DNA from: CAWAPS01 sp963783945
GTDB taxonomy: Bacteria; Actinomycetota; Acidimicrobiia; Acidimicrobiales; Palsa-688
Reading direction: 5' to 3'
Assembly (NCBI GenBank): GCA_963783945.1
Contig: CAWAPS010000019.1
Location: forward strand, 372,001 to 436,000
DNA length: 64,000 nt
The notes beneath the pieces are model-generated. The model ran no database searches, was not told the origin of the DNA, and was given only the letters and a program-made list of their open reading frames with translations. Of this stretch, positions 8,096 to 16,079 are shown piece after piece. The first letter of the stretch is position 1. Each line of letters opens with the position of its first letter. A program made the position numbers and the translations under genes.

Positions 8096-8950
8096 CTAGC
8101 CTGCCGGCACGGGCTGCTCGGTGAACTGCCACAGCACACCGAAATTGTCCTGCGGGTCGATCGCCATCGATCCGTCGAAGTCCCCCGTTACCGTCCGGAC
8201 ACCCTTGTCGTGCAAGTATCGGGTTGCGGCCTCTAGGTCGGTCACCCGGAAGACGATGGTTCTCAACCGAGGCCCATACCGTGCCATGTACGCGGCCACC
8301 GATCCGGTGTCGTCGGTGGGCTGCACGAGCTCGAGAACGTGGTCCGGGAAACGCAGTCCCGCGGCCTGCCCCTTGATGGCTGGCCGATCCACCTCGTAAC
8401 AGGGCTCGGCCCCGAAAAGCTCCACGAAAAAGGCCAGGGTCTCGTTCAGATCGGCCACTGCGGAGCTCATACAGTTGAGCCCGGATATACCGAGCGGATG
8501 CTCGTCGCGCCAGTACTCCGGCGACCAGTCGGGCAGCAACCGAAGATCCCCCTGCATCTCCAGCGGGCACAACTCGAGGACCATCCCGTAGGTGTCCCGC
8601 GGATGGGTCATCAGGAACCCGTTCTCCATATAGGTAGCAATCCGGATACCTCGCGACTCCAGGACCTCCTTGGCCGCAGCCAGGTCCGGAACCTTCCACT
8701 CGAACGAGTGCCAGCTGTCCCCGAACCGGGCCAGCTGGCGGCCGAGCGCGCTCGTGTCGGTGCGGGGGGAGAACAGCTCGATGCAAGTGTCGCCGATCAG
8801 GAACAGAGAGGCGTCCCGTTGCTCCCCCTCGAAGTAGTTCCTCATGTACTCCCGGGCGGCGAAGACGTCACGATAGAACGCATTGGCCCCATCGAAGTCC
8901 TTCAGCAGCTGATTGATGTGAACGATCTTCTCCACCTGTATTGCACTCAT
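8096..8950 (-). CDS. Two-domain VOC (glyoxalase/extradiol dioxygenase fold) protein
   Basis: About 284 aa beginning MSAIQVEKIVHINQLL; the upstream in-frame stretch is not protein-like, so the ATG at 8950 was taken. Two betaalphabetabetabeta modules are visible, each with His/Glu metal-ligand candidates (VHINQ and CIELFSP in the first, ending in GVLWQF in the second). The central WRDEHPLG segment is shared with the VOC protein at 20058-20882, so the two are paralogues. VOC proteins serve as ring-cleaving dioxygenases, epimerases or glyoxalases; no assignment can be made. A long hairpin (9050-9100) lies about 100 nt upstream of the start. Confidence 0.8.
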   Translation of the reverse strand: MSAIQVEKIVHINQLLKDFDGANAFYRDVFAAREYMRNYFEGEQRDASLFLIGDTCIELFSPRTDTSALGRQLARFGDSWHSFEWKVPDLAAAKEVLESRGIRIATYMENGFLMTHPRDTYGMVLELCPLEMQGDLRLLPDWSPEYWRDEHPLGISGLNCMSSAVADLNETLAFFVELFGAEPCYEVDRPAIKGQAAGLRFPDHVLELVQPTDDTGSVAAYMARYGPRLRTIVFRVTDLEAATRYLHDKGVRTVTGDFDGSMAIDPQDNFGVLWQFTEQPVPAG

Positions 8951-9049
8951 CTCGTAAAACACTAGTGGAGCGGTGCCCAACGGCCAGATGGAGCTGGCGC
9001 ACCGCCGGCCTCCTGGTGGTCCGGTCGGGGCGGACGAGGTAAGTACCTG

Positions 9050-9100
9050 CATAGTTTGTGCGCTTAGCCCGCTGGGAGCGGGTTAAGCGCACAAAGTATG
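9050..9100. repeat. Long hairpin repeat, copy A
   Basis: Inverted repeat with 24-nt arms around a 3-nt loop (GGG at 9074-9076); the inner 19-nt arms (9055-9073, 9077-9095) differ at one position and the outer CATAG/GTATG at another. No T-tract follows on either strand, so it is not a classical terminator. It shares the layout and the bases CATAGTTTGnGCG and CCGCTG-GAGCGG with the hairpin at 25359-25405, and both precede minus-strand genes. Confidence 0.75.
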
Positions 9101-9176
9101 AGCGGAGGCGGGCGAGGCAGAGTCTGCGGCGAACCAAGAACGCCTTGCCCGCATCGAGGCGAGGACGCCGTGGCTA

Positions 9177-10214
9177 CTAGCGGCGCGCAGAACGCAGCGC
9201 CGGCATGACCTCTGCCGCGAAGACCTCACGCTCGGGCATCGGCAGTGCGGTCATGAAGAAATCCACGCCCATGTCCACCAGTTGACCCAGCCGGTCGACG
9301 GCAAAGGAGGGAGGTCCGCCGATGCCCATCCAGTCCCCGAACTCCTCGTCGCACAGGGCCGAGTTCGGGTTGTCGGGCGGCGCCTCCGGGTGGTGGTACC
9401 GGTAGTCGTAGGAGCCCCGGAGGGCCGAGGTGACCCGGCGGAGTATCTCGGGCTGCTGGGTGAGATCGGTCCCTTTACCGCTCTGCATGTGGGCCCAGGA
9501 CGACACCCGGGTCCGGATGAGGGCCCGCCCGCTCGGCCGGTCCCCGGTGAGGGCGAGAGGGGCAAAAAGGCCGACGCCGAGGTCGCCGCGACTCCGCCCC
9601 GAGTCCCTCAGGGCACGGTCGATTATGGCCAGGGCCCACCCCACCCTCTCGGGGTTGGTGCCGACACCCAGGCATATCCGGTCGGCCAGGCGGGCGGCCA
9701 GGGCGATCGCCCGCGGGCCGCTGCACGCCATCTGGATGGGTGGGGGGTCGTAGGAGATTCCGTCGGCCCATTCGATCCGGCTCGTGTGGTCGCCGAACTG
9801 GACCTCACCGCGGTGAAGGTAGGTGCGCAGCAAGCCGAGGTCGTGCTCCATGCCGGCGATCCTTTGAGGCCCCCGGCCCGCAGCCGCGGCCGCCGAATCG
9901 CCGCTGGCTATCCCGCAGATGGCTCGTCCACTGCTGAGGACCTGGATGGGCAGGATGGCTGACGCGATCACCCCCGGGTTGCGGGTGAGGAAGTTGACCG
10001 GACCGCACGCCAGCTTGATCCGTGTCGTCTCGCGAATGGCGTCTCGCATCTCGCCAAAGGGGTCGGGCACGCGCGAGTGGTTCTCGCTGAAGCCGTGGAT
10101 GTCAAAGCCCATCTCCTCGGAGGTCCGGGCGTTGCGGGCACCCGTGAACGCCGGGTAGAAGCCGGTGATGCCGAACTCCAGCCGGCGACATTCTGTTTGC
10201 TTCGGTGTGACCAT
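9177..10214 (-). CDS. LLM-class flavin/F420-dependent oxidoreductase
   Basis: 345-aa luciferase-like protein. The N-terminal EMGFDIHGFSENHSR and the GRAICGIASGDSAAAAAGR segments correspond to the barrel strands that bind flavin or deazaflavin in LLM enzymes. It is 22 nt downstream of the VOC gene (10238-11173) on the same strand, so the two are probably one operon; in such pairs the LLM enzyme oxidises and the VOC protein opens or rearranges the product (inference). Whether FMN or F420 is used cannot be told from sequence alone. Confidence 0.82.
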   Translation of the reverse strand: MVTPKQTECRRLEFGITGFYPAFTGARNARTSEEMGFDIHGFSENHSRVPDPFGEMRDAIRETTRIKLACGPVNFLTRNPGVIASAILPIQVLSSGRAICGIASGDSAAAAAGRGPQRIAGMEHDLGLLRTYLHRGEVQFGDHTSRIEWADGISYDPPPIQMACSGPRAIALAARLADRICLGVGTNPERVGWALAIIDRALRDSGRSRGDLGVGLFAPLALTGDRPSGRALIRTRVSSWAHMQSGKGTDLTQQPEILRRVTSALRGSYDYRYHHPEAPPDNPNSALCDEEFGDWMGIGGPPSFAVDRLGQLVDMGVDFFMTALPMPEREVFAAEVMPALRSARR

Positions 10215-10237
10215 GACCGGGCTCGGTGAATCGTCGT

Positions 10238-11173
10238 TCAGCTCTTGGCCCGGGAATCGCCGGGGGTGAGCACGGTGGTGAAGCCCCAGGGGATGCCGAG
10301 GGTGTCAGCGGGATCAGTGACGATCCGCGTGTCCGTCTGGGCCAGTAGCCGGACTCCACACGACTTCAGATGGCCCGCCACCTGGTCGAGGTCGCGCACC
10401 TGCCAGGTCAACGAGTGATAGGTGTCCTTGGGGTCGTCGCCTTTCCAGCCCTCTGCTCCCGGTGAGCCTGCTCCCAGCGGCTGGCCGTACTCGTACACCC
10501 CGTCGGCCAAGGCTACATAAGTGCTCTGGGTGCCGAGCACGTTGTCGCGTCCCTCGTGGATGACTCGACCTCCGAGCACGTCGACTACCAGTTGAAGGGC
10601 CCGGTCCGGTCGATTTGTCAGGACCGTGTGGTGGGCGCAGCGCTCGATACCGAGAGGATCAGACGGACTGACGTCCGGAACCGGCGGGTTGCCCCGGGGA
10701 TCGCGGCTCGGCATGTACGGACAAAACTCGTAGTTGAGGCCGGTGTCGCTCGCCAAGGTGAAGATGATGGGCGTCGAGGAGATGTCGAGCGGCGGCCCGT
10801 CTCCCTCCGGCTCCTTCCTGGCCTGGTCGGTACCCCGGATCTTCCGGCGGCGCAACTCCACCCACAAGTCCTCGATGCCGTCGACGAACCATCCGATGCC
10901 GCCCAGATGGGGCTCGCGCACGACCGGGTACGGCGCCTTGCCGTCGACCAGATGGAGAGTGGGGTCCACGCAGTCGAACAGGACCTCGGCGATGGGCGTG
11001 AAGGTGCAGTAGTCGATGGGATAGCCGGCGACCATGTCTCGCTCCTCGAGGTGCAGGAACTCGGTCATACTCTGGCTGTGGCGGCCGAACACCTGTCCGA
11101 AGAACCGTGTTGCCTCACCGAGATCGGGAACCCAGTGGGTCGGGTGGAACAGATACTTCACGGAATAGGCCAT
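10238..11173 (-). CDS. Two-domain VOC family protein
   Basis: 311 aa beginning MAYSVKYLFHPTHWVPDLGEA, with two tandem VOC modules: the first around residues 5-130, the second starting near CAHHTVLTNRPDRA and ending RIVTDPADTLGIPWGF. Candidate metal ligands are the HPTHW histidine of the first half and CAHHT of the second. First gene of a minus-strand operon with the LLM enzyme; the promoter is in the divergent region 11174-11301 shared with the small VOC gene. Function unresolved within the superfamily. Confidence 0.8.
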   Translation of the reverse strand: MAYSVKYLFHPTHWVPDLGEATRFFGQVFGRHSQSMTEFLHLEERDMVAGYPIDYCTFTPIAEVLFDCVDPTLHLVDGKAPYPVVREPHLGGIGWFVDGIEDLWVELRRRKIRGTDQARKEPEGDGPPLDISSTPIIFTLASDTGLNYEFCPYMPSRDPRGNPPVPDVSPSDPLGIERCAHHTVLTNRPDRALQLVVDVLGGRVIHEGRDNVLGTQSTYVALADGVYEYGQPLGAGSPGAEGWKGDDPKDTYHSLTWQVRDLDQVAGHLKSCGVRLLAQTDTRIVTDPADTLGIPWGFTTVLTPGDSRAKS

Positions 11174-11301
11174 GGCGCAATCCCCTCTCGAAGGTGACCC
11201 GGCAAACGCTACTGCCAGACCTCAGGGGCGAGACGGCGAAATGCTATTCTGCCGGGCGCTCACCGGACTTTCATCGGAGGTCGCGTGACGGGGAAGGAAT
11301 C

Positions 11302-11694
11302 ATGACCCTGGCCAGCTTCGAGGTCGGAATCGTCAGCGCAAGCCGTGACCTTGTCGACTTCCTCGCCTACGTGTTCGAGCTCGAGGAGCTGCCATCGACG
11401 GACACCCCGGTCGGAGTACTGCACCGGCTCGGGTCACCCGGAGCCCAGCTCAAGGTCATGGTGCCCAACGAGCCACCGAAACCCGCCGATGGCGCGTCCT
11501 TCCTCGCCGCGACCGGCATCCGCTATCTGACCATGTCGGTCACCGACCTCGACCGGGTCATCGAACGCTGTACCGAACGGGGCGGCACCCTCGTATTCGG
11601 CCCATTCGAACACGAGCCCGGGATCCCGATGGCAGTGGTCACCGACTCTGACGGAAACACGATCGAACTAGTGCAATTTGCGACCGACCGGTGA
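11302..11694 (+). CDS. Small single-domain VOC protein
   Basis: 130 aa, one VOC (glyoxalase/bleomycin-resistance fold) unit that would have to dimerise to form an active site. The end DSDGNTIELVQF is the classical C-terminal motif with a metal-ligand Glu. ATG 11302 has an excellent SD (GGGGAAGGA at 11290-11298). The upstream sequence GCTATTCTG around 11243 could hold a -10 element. Divergent from the VOC-LLM operon. Could be a lactoylglutathione-lyase-like or methylmalonyl-CoA-epimerase-like enzyme; not decidable. Confidence 0.82.
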   Translation: MTLASFEVGIVSASRDLVDFLAYVFELEELPSTDTPVGVLHRLGSPGAQLKVMVPNEPPKPADGASFLAATGIRYLTMSVTDLDRVIERCTERGGTLVFGPFEHEPGIPMAVVTDSDGNTIELVQFATDR

Positions 11695-11754
11695 CGGCCA
11701 CCAAAGCACAGCCTGTCCGGGCCGGCCGGCGGCGACCGAGCATCGGACTCGCCT

Positions 11755-12062
11755 GATCTAGGCTCGTCCGGTGCCGGCGTAGATCCCGATCCCGACATGC
11801 TGGGGAAGGCGGCCCACCTGGCGGCGGAGCGTAGAGTCGGCAACGCCCGCTGGGTCAGAGCGCGCGCCGAGGACCTCCCGGCCGGACTGGGATGCTTTCG
11901 CTACGCCACCTTCGCCCAGTCGTTTCACTGGATGGACCGCAAGCGGGTCGCCGACGCCACCTTCGACATGCCTCCGACGCGTGCTGGTCGACACATCCGA
12001 TCACGGGCGCTTCTCTGAGTGGCTCGGCGACATCCAGCTCGACTTCTACGAACGCCCCTGAT
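11755..12062 (+). pseudogene. Remnant of a class I SAM-dependent methyltransferase
   Basis: Reading forward from ~11755 the frame gives GAGVDPDPDMLGKAA, then RWVRARAEDLPAGLG and FAQSFHWMD, which are motif I (end of strand 2), motif II and the post-motif region of a methyltransferase type 11. After FDM (~11970) the frame is lost, and homologous-looking text continues in another frame (VLVDTSDHGRFSEWLGD) to a stop near 12062. No SAM-binding GxGxG and no start codon remain. So the gene is 5'-truncated and frameshifted. Most of the 474-bp gap 11695-12168 is this remnant. Confidence 0.7.
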
Positions 12063-12133
12063 CCGGCCTCAGGGGGAGTCCTCCGTGCTCTTCACCGGCC
12101 TCCGGCTCGACGTTTTGCCTTCCATGGGCCCGA

Positions 12134-12162
12134 TTGTGTGAACCCATGCTTGGACGTATGCT
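12134..12162 (+). promoter_or_regulatory. Promoter of a leaderless gene
   Basis: TTGTGT (12134-12139), 17-nt spacer, TATGCT (12157-12162), followed six bases later by the ATG at 12169. This spacing predicts transcription starting at or beside the start codon; no SD is present. Confidence 0.5.
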
Positions 12163-12168
12163 GACGCG

Positions 12169-12783
12169 ATGACGAGTAGTGAAACGCAGGAGCCGAGGAA
12201 GCCCGATGCCCTCGAACAACTGCGGGCGGCCAAGGGCGAGGGATGGCAGTGGCCCCGAATCCAAAGTGAGCCGTGCCCACAGTGCGGTTTCAACCCGGCG
12301 TCGCTAGCTCCCGAAAGTCTCGGAGACGTGGCAATGGAGAAGGCGGCGGGTTGGCACGAATTCCTCGCCGAGGCAGATGACACCTACCTTCGTCACATTC
12401 CTGAGCCCGGGGTGAACTCCCCGATTCAGTATGGTGCTCACGTCCGGGACATCCTCAAGGTGTACGGCGAGCGGATGGCTCTCGCGGTCGAACAGGACAA
12501 CCCGATTGTGCCGATGTTCAACCCCCCTCAGGAAGTCTGGGAGGTGTACAACGGCCTCAACGCCCAGGAGCTGGCCTCGGACATCGACGCTCAGGCCGGC
12601 CGTTTGGCCGAGCTGGTGAGCAGCATGGGTCCGTCGGATTGGTCCCGCATCGTCATCAATGATCGTGGCCAATACGGGGTCTACACGTTCACAGTGGCCG
12701 GCTTGGCCCGCAACGCGGTCCACGAGGCCCACCACCATCTGCTGGACGCCAGGGGAACCCTCTTCTCGGCTTCGTCCTCCTGA
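12169..12783 (+). CDS. DinB-like (mycothiol-dependent enzyme fold) protein with zinc-ribbon-like N-terminus
   Basis: 204 aa. The N-terminus contains CPQCGFNPAS (a CPxCG knuckle, residues ~36-45), followed by a four-helix DinB-type bundle: WHEFL, YGAHVRDIL and the C-terminal VHEAHHHLLD provide the His ligands expected for a divalent metal site. DinB/maleylpyruvate-isomerase-like proteins often use mycothiol or bacillithiol in transferase reactions; the actual reaction is unknown. ATG 12169 is at a leaderless position behind TATGCT. It converges on the nitronate monooxygenase-like gene, with a hairpin between them. A second DinB-type gene is at 48635-49159. Confidence 0.75.
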   Translation: MTSSETQEPRKPDALEQLRAAKGEGWQWPRIQSEPCPQCGFNPASLAPESLGDVAMEKAAGWHEFLAEADDTYLRHIPEPGVNSPIQYGAHVRDILKVYGERMALAVEQDNPIVPMFNPPQEVWEVYNGLNAQELASDIDAQAGRLAELVSSMGPSDWSRIVINDRGQYGVYTFTVAGLARNAVHEAHHHLLDARGTLFSASSS

Positions 12784-12793
12784 CCGGAACCGC

Positions 12794-12818
12794 CCGGAAT
12801 CTCGTCCGGAATTCTTTT
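12794..12818 (+). terminator. Small terminator between convergent genes
   Basis: CCGGA (12794-12798), six-base loop, TCCGG (12805-12809), then AATTCTTTT. A T-run follows, compatible with intrinsic termination of the DinB-like gene; the stem is short. Confidence 0.45.
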
Positions 12819-12820
12819 CG

Positions 12821-13876
12821 CTAGGACTGTTCGGCCAGACGGGCCAGGACGCCGGCCGCCGGTCCGCTGGCGGCGTGGCGGACGCCTGTCCCGGCCCACA
12901 GGTTGATGCGCTCCGCGTCGCCGGCCGCCGCCGCGGCCCGCCGGACTTGTACCGTCAGGTGGTGCACCGCCGGGTAACCCGACGGCGCGATCTCGTGGTA
13001 GCGGTCGGTCCACAAGTTGGGCAGTGCCCGCGCCGGTCGCCCGGTGAACGATCGGGTCACGATGGTCTCGAGGTGGCTTCGCTCGGCCAAGGCTTGCTTG
13101 TAGACGGGCGAAGCCCCGCTCTCCTCGCAGCGGAGCAGGACGGTGCCGACCATTACCGCGTCGGCCCCGGCACGGCGCGTCGTGGCCACGTCGCCAGCTG
13201 TGGCCAGGCCGCCGGCCGCCACGACCGGGAGCCCCACGGCCGTCTTGATCCGGCTAACGAGATCGGTCAGACCTACGGGCTCGGGCCGCCGCTCCGGCGT
13301 AAGCGTCCCTGAATGGGCGCCGGCCTGGAACCCTTGGACGACCAGCCCGTCCACCTTCGCCTCGCCGGCCTGGCGGGCCTCGTCGACTGACGTGACCGTT
13401 TGAAACACGAGCGTCCCGGCCTTTCGCAGCGCGTCAAGCACGGCACGCTCGGGGATGCCGAAGGTGAAACTGACCAGAGGCACCGGATCGCCCAGCAGCA
13501 GGTCGATCTTGCTGATCCAGTTGTCGTCGTCCTCGACCGGAGCCGTGCCGGCCAGCTCCAGGCCGTAACGCTCCCGCTCCGCTTGAATGGCCTTGGCGTA
13601 TCGGTAGAACTCGTCCCGGTCGACCGGCACCGGATTGGGTACGAACAGGTTCACCGCAAACCCCTCGCACTGCGAGCGCACGGCCTTGATCTGACCGGCC
13701 AATTCCTCCGGCGCCTTGTATCCGCCGGCGAGGAACCCGACGCTTCCCGCCGCCGCGGCCGCCGTTATCAATGCCGGCGTGCTGGGCCCCCCGGCCATTG
13801 GTGCGGCCAACACCGGATTGGTCACGCCGAGCGAGGCGATGGGGCCGCGTGGATCCTTCGTCGGGCAAACCGGCAC
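12821..13876 (-). CDS. Nitronate monooxygenase-like FMN protein (2-nitropropane dioxygenase family)
   Basis: 351-aa TIM barrel. N-terminal NPVLAAPMAGGPSTPALITAA and GFLAGGYKAPEEL are FMN-binding strands; GFQAGAHSG is the conserved loop with the catalytic His, and PVVAAGGLATAGDVATTRRAGADAVMVGT binds the FMN phosphate. Family members oxidise alkyl nitronates such as propionate-3-nitronate, or act as enoyl-reductase-like proteins. The GTG start at 13876 has AGGAGG about ten bases upstream. Last gene of a minus-strand run of three (TauE/SafE permease, alpha/beta hydrolase, this gene), only 22 nt behind the hydrolase. Confidence 0.85.
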   Translation of the reverse strand: MPVCPTKDPRGPIASLGVTNPVLAAPMAGGPSTPALITAAAAAGSVGFLAGGYKAPEELAGQIKAVRSQCEGFAVNLFVPNPVPVDRDEFYRYAKAIQAERERYGLELAGTAPVEDDDNWISKIDLLLGDPVPLVSFTFGIPERAVLDALRKAGTLVFQTVTSVDEARQAGEAKVDGLVVQGFQAGAHSGTLTPERRPEPVGLTDLVSRIKTAVGLPVVAAGGLATAGDVATTRRAGADAVMVGTVLLRCEESGASPVYKQALAERSHLETIVTRSFTGRPARALPNLWTDRYHEIAPSGYPAVHHLTVQVRRAAAAAGDAERINLWAGTGVRHAASGPAAGVLARLAEQS

Positions 13877-13898
13877 CGGAGGGAAGCCTCCTATCTCG

Positions 13899-14687
13899 TC
13901 ACAACGACTTCAGCCAGGATTCGACCAGGGCGTTGAACTCGATCGACCGCTCCTGGTGGAGCCAGTGACCGCTCCCTTCCCAGACAATGGCGTGCGACCG
14001 CTTGTCGCGGCACAGGGCGAGGTCCAGGTCGGCCCGAGCCGGCTCGGTGTAGAAGCTGAGTACCGGACACGCCCGGCGAGACAAGTAGGGCGTGCTCTTC
14101 GACTCGAGGGCCAGCCCCGGGAGCAGGTTCTCCATCACGGCGCGCAGCACATGGGGCGGGACTCCCGCGACCCGGCGCCGCTGCCAGGTAACGAGGGCCG
14201 CAGGCGGCGCGGGCCCGTTCAAGCCGCCCAACATGCTCTGCACGACCGGGACCGGGTCCGACGAGTTCAGGGCGTCGAAAAACGGGCCCACGTGGGCGGC
14301 AGTGACGTCGTCGGGCACCAGATACCCCGGGTCGACCGCCACGACCGCGGTCACCAGGTCCGGGTACTCGACGGCCAGAGCGGTCACCACAACTCCACCG
14401 AGAGAGTGGCCCAAGGCCACCACCCTCTCCACCCCGTCGAGCTGCTCGATCAGCAACGCCAGGTCGCCAGCGAAATCCCCGGGGGCGTAGCCGTCGTCGG
14501 GTGCGCTCGAGTGGCCGTGGCCGCGGAGATCCACGGCTATCACCCGGTGGGATTGGGCAAAATGTGAAAGCTGCCAGCTCCAGTCGTGGGAATCGCACGT
14601 ATAGCCGTGGACGAAAAGCAGCGGAGGGTCGCCGCTCCCCTCATCGGTGAAGAACATCCGGAGGGCTCCGAGATCGGCGAAGGGCAC
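13899..14687 (-). CDS. Alpha/beta hydrolase
   Basis: 262 aa, full-length canonical alpha/beta hydrolase: oxyanion region LLFVHGYTCDSHDW, nucleophile elbow GHSLGG (Ser ~95), and catalytic His in EGSGHWLHQE near the C-terminus. It begins with GTG at 14687. Likely an esterase, C-C hydrolase or dehalogenase-like enzyme; the family alone does not give the substrate. Middle gene of the minus-strand cluster, between the TauE/SafE permease and the nitronate monooxygenase-like gene. Confidence 0.85.
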   Translation of the reverse strand: MPFADLGALRMFFTDEGSGDPPLLFVHGYTCDSHDWSWQLSHFAQSHRVIAVDLRGHGHSSAPDDGYAPGDFAGDLALLIEQLDGVERVVALGHSLGGVVVTALAVEYPDLVTAVVAVDPGYLVPDDVTAAHVGPFFDALNSSDPVPVVQSMLGGLNGPAPPAALVTWQRRRVAGVPPHVLRAVMENLLPGLALESKSTPYLSRRACPVLSFYTEPARADLDLALCRDKRSHAIVWEGSGHWLHQERSIEFNALVESWLKSL

Positions 14688-14768
14688 AGCGGATCACGGT
14701 AGTTGAGCCGCCCAGCCACAACGGGTTCCGGCTGGCACCCAGGCTCTAACCGTCACCTGGTCAGCCAC

Positions 14769-15719
14769 TCAGGGGGGCTGTGCGCGATCTCCACCTATTT
14801 CTCGCTGGGGGGATGCATCCTCCTGTATGCCAGCCAGGGCCGGTTGCGGGGTCTTCTCCCACGGTCGGGCCCGGATGCTCCATACCACCCCGGCGGCCAG
14901 AAGGGTGGCACAGAGCGTCCAGCCCAGCTGCGTCGTGCCGAGCCCGATGTATTTCAGCCCTGATGCGTAGATGACGAACGCGATTACCGGGCGGACGAAG
15001 CGGTCGGGCGCCCGTGAGGAGATGAATGAGCCCACCACGACCGCGGGCACGCTCCCGATGATGAGGGACGTGGTGACGGCGAAGTTGACGTGCCCGAAGG
15101 CGAGGGCGCCCAGGGCGGCGGCGAGGGTGAGGGGAACAGCCTGCGTGAGGTCGGTGCCGACCAGCTGGCCCGCCCCGAGGACCGGGTAGAGGAACAGCAG
15201 CAACACGATCATGAGCGACCCCGACCCGACAGAGGTGATGCCCACGATGATCCCGCCGATCATGCCGATCACGACGGTCGGAACCGGGCGGATGGTTATG
15301 TCGTGGACGATCCCCTGGCGGGTCTGCCCCTGGCGCCGGTCGAGGTAGAGCCTGAGCATCATGGCGGCTGCTCCGACCAGAAGGGCGGCACCGAGGGCCT
15401 TTTCGATGCGGGCCTGAGCGGAGCTACTGCCGCCCATCAGGTGCAGGAGGTAAGCACCGAGGAAGGCCATCGGGACCGATCCGATGACCATCCAGCGGAC
15501 CAGACGGAGGTTGACCGTCCCCTGGCGCAGGTGAACAGCCGCCCCGAAGGGTCGCATCACCACGGCCGCTACCAGGTCGCTGGAGATGGCACTCGAAGGT
15601 TTGACCCCGAACAGCAGGATGAGCATCGGGGTCATGAGGGCCCCGCCCCCGGCTCCGGTCATACCGACCAGAAAGCCGACCACGGCGCTTCCTAGCACTA
15701 TGTAGGGATCTATGTGCAC
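14769..15719 (-). CDS. Sulfite exporter TauE/SafE family membrane protein
   Basis: 316-aa polytopic inner-membrane protein. The first segment SAVVGFLVGMTGAGGGALMTP carries the glycine-rich repeat typical of TauE/SafE, and a second copy is seen mid-protein (IGMIGGIIVGITSVGSGSL), reflecting the internal duplication; about eight hydrophobic segments. The C-terminal ~35 residues are hydrophilic and charged. Family members export sulfite, sulfoacetate or other organic anions. The start is GTG 15719, lying inside the short direct repeat that flanks a MITE-like element (15724-15862), so the native promoter has been displaced or replaced. Its location with hydrolases may reflect export of a released anion (inference). 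Confidence 0.88.
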   Translation of the reverse strand: MHIDPYIVLGSAVVGFLVGMTGAGGGALMTPMLILLFGVKPSSAISSDLVAAVVMRPFGAAVHLRQGTVNLRLVRWMVIGSVPMAFLGAYLLHLMGGSSSAQARIEKALGAALLVGAAAMMLRLYLDRRQGQTRQGIVHDITIRPVPTVVIGMIGGIIVGITSVGSGSLMIVLLLFLYPVLGAGQLVGTDLTQAVPLTLAAALGALAFGHVNFAVTTSLIIGSVPAVVVGSFISSRAPDRFVRPVIAFVIYASGLKYIGLGTTQLGWTLCATLLAAGVVWSIRARPWEKTPQPALAGIQEDASPQREIGGDRAQPP

Positions 15720-15870
15720 TTAGCGCCTGCGAAAAAACAAGCTTCGCGAAGGAGAAGGAGACGACGGATGCTGCTGAGCCAGAAATCGTTGAGGCATCGG
15801 CGATGGGTGGGCATAACAGCATCCGCCGCCTCCTTCTCTCCGTCCAGCTTGTTTTTTCGCAGGCACTTAG
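15716..15870. mobile_element. MITE-like element with perfect 19-bp terminal inverted repeats
   Basis: GCCTGCGAAAAAACAAGCT (15725-15743) is perfectly inverted at 15846-15864. The arms continue imperfectly inward (GGAGAAGGAG..CGGATGCTG opposite CAGCATCCG..CTCCTTCTC), giving ~50-nt arms around a ~45-nt centre. An 8-bp direct repeat GCACTTAG (15716-15723, 15863-15870) flanks it like a target-site duplication. No coding capacity. It sits directly against the start codon of the TauE/SafE gene. Confidence 0.65.
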
Positions 15871-16079
15871 CCCCATTTCCCGGCGGTTCTACGCCTGAAG
15901 CCTACAAAACCGGTGGCATCGATGGGGATGCCAGAGGAGAGGGGCAGCCCCTCACCCGCTACGGTCTCGGGCGTGCCTTTGCCCCGGCCGATCGACGTGC
16001 CTTTCCCCCGGGATCCGGGACGCCCGGCGCTTCCCCGATACCCGGGTGGACCGCTCTGCCGCGGAACCGAGGAGGTGCC
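15871..16079 (+). promoter_or_regulatory. Leader region with two 16-bp direct repeats
   Basis: The 209-nt leader of the next hydrolase holds CGTGCCTTTGCCCCGG (15972-15987) and the same sequence with one mismatch (15996-16011), 24 nt apart, plus a strong SD (GAGGAGG) at its end. Repeats on near the same helix face can be activator sites. Nothing else was recognised. Confidence 0.4.

Noticed and set aside
9050..9100. Hairpin A as an intrinsic terminator
   Set aside because: No T-tract on either strand and its symmetrical relation to copy B upstream of another gene argue for a repeat or leader element.
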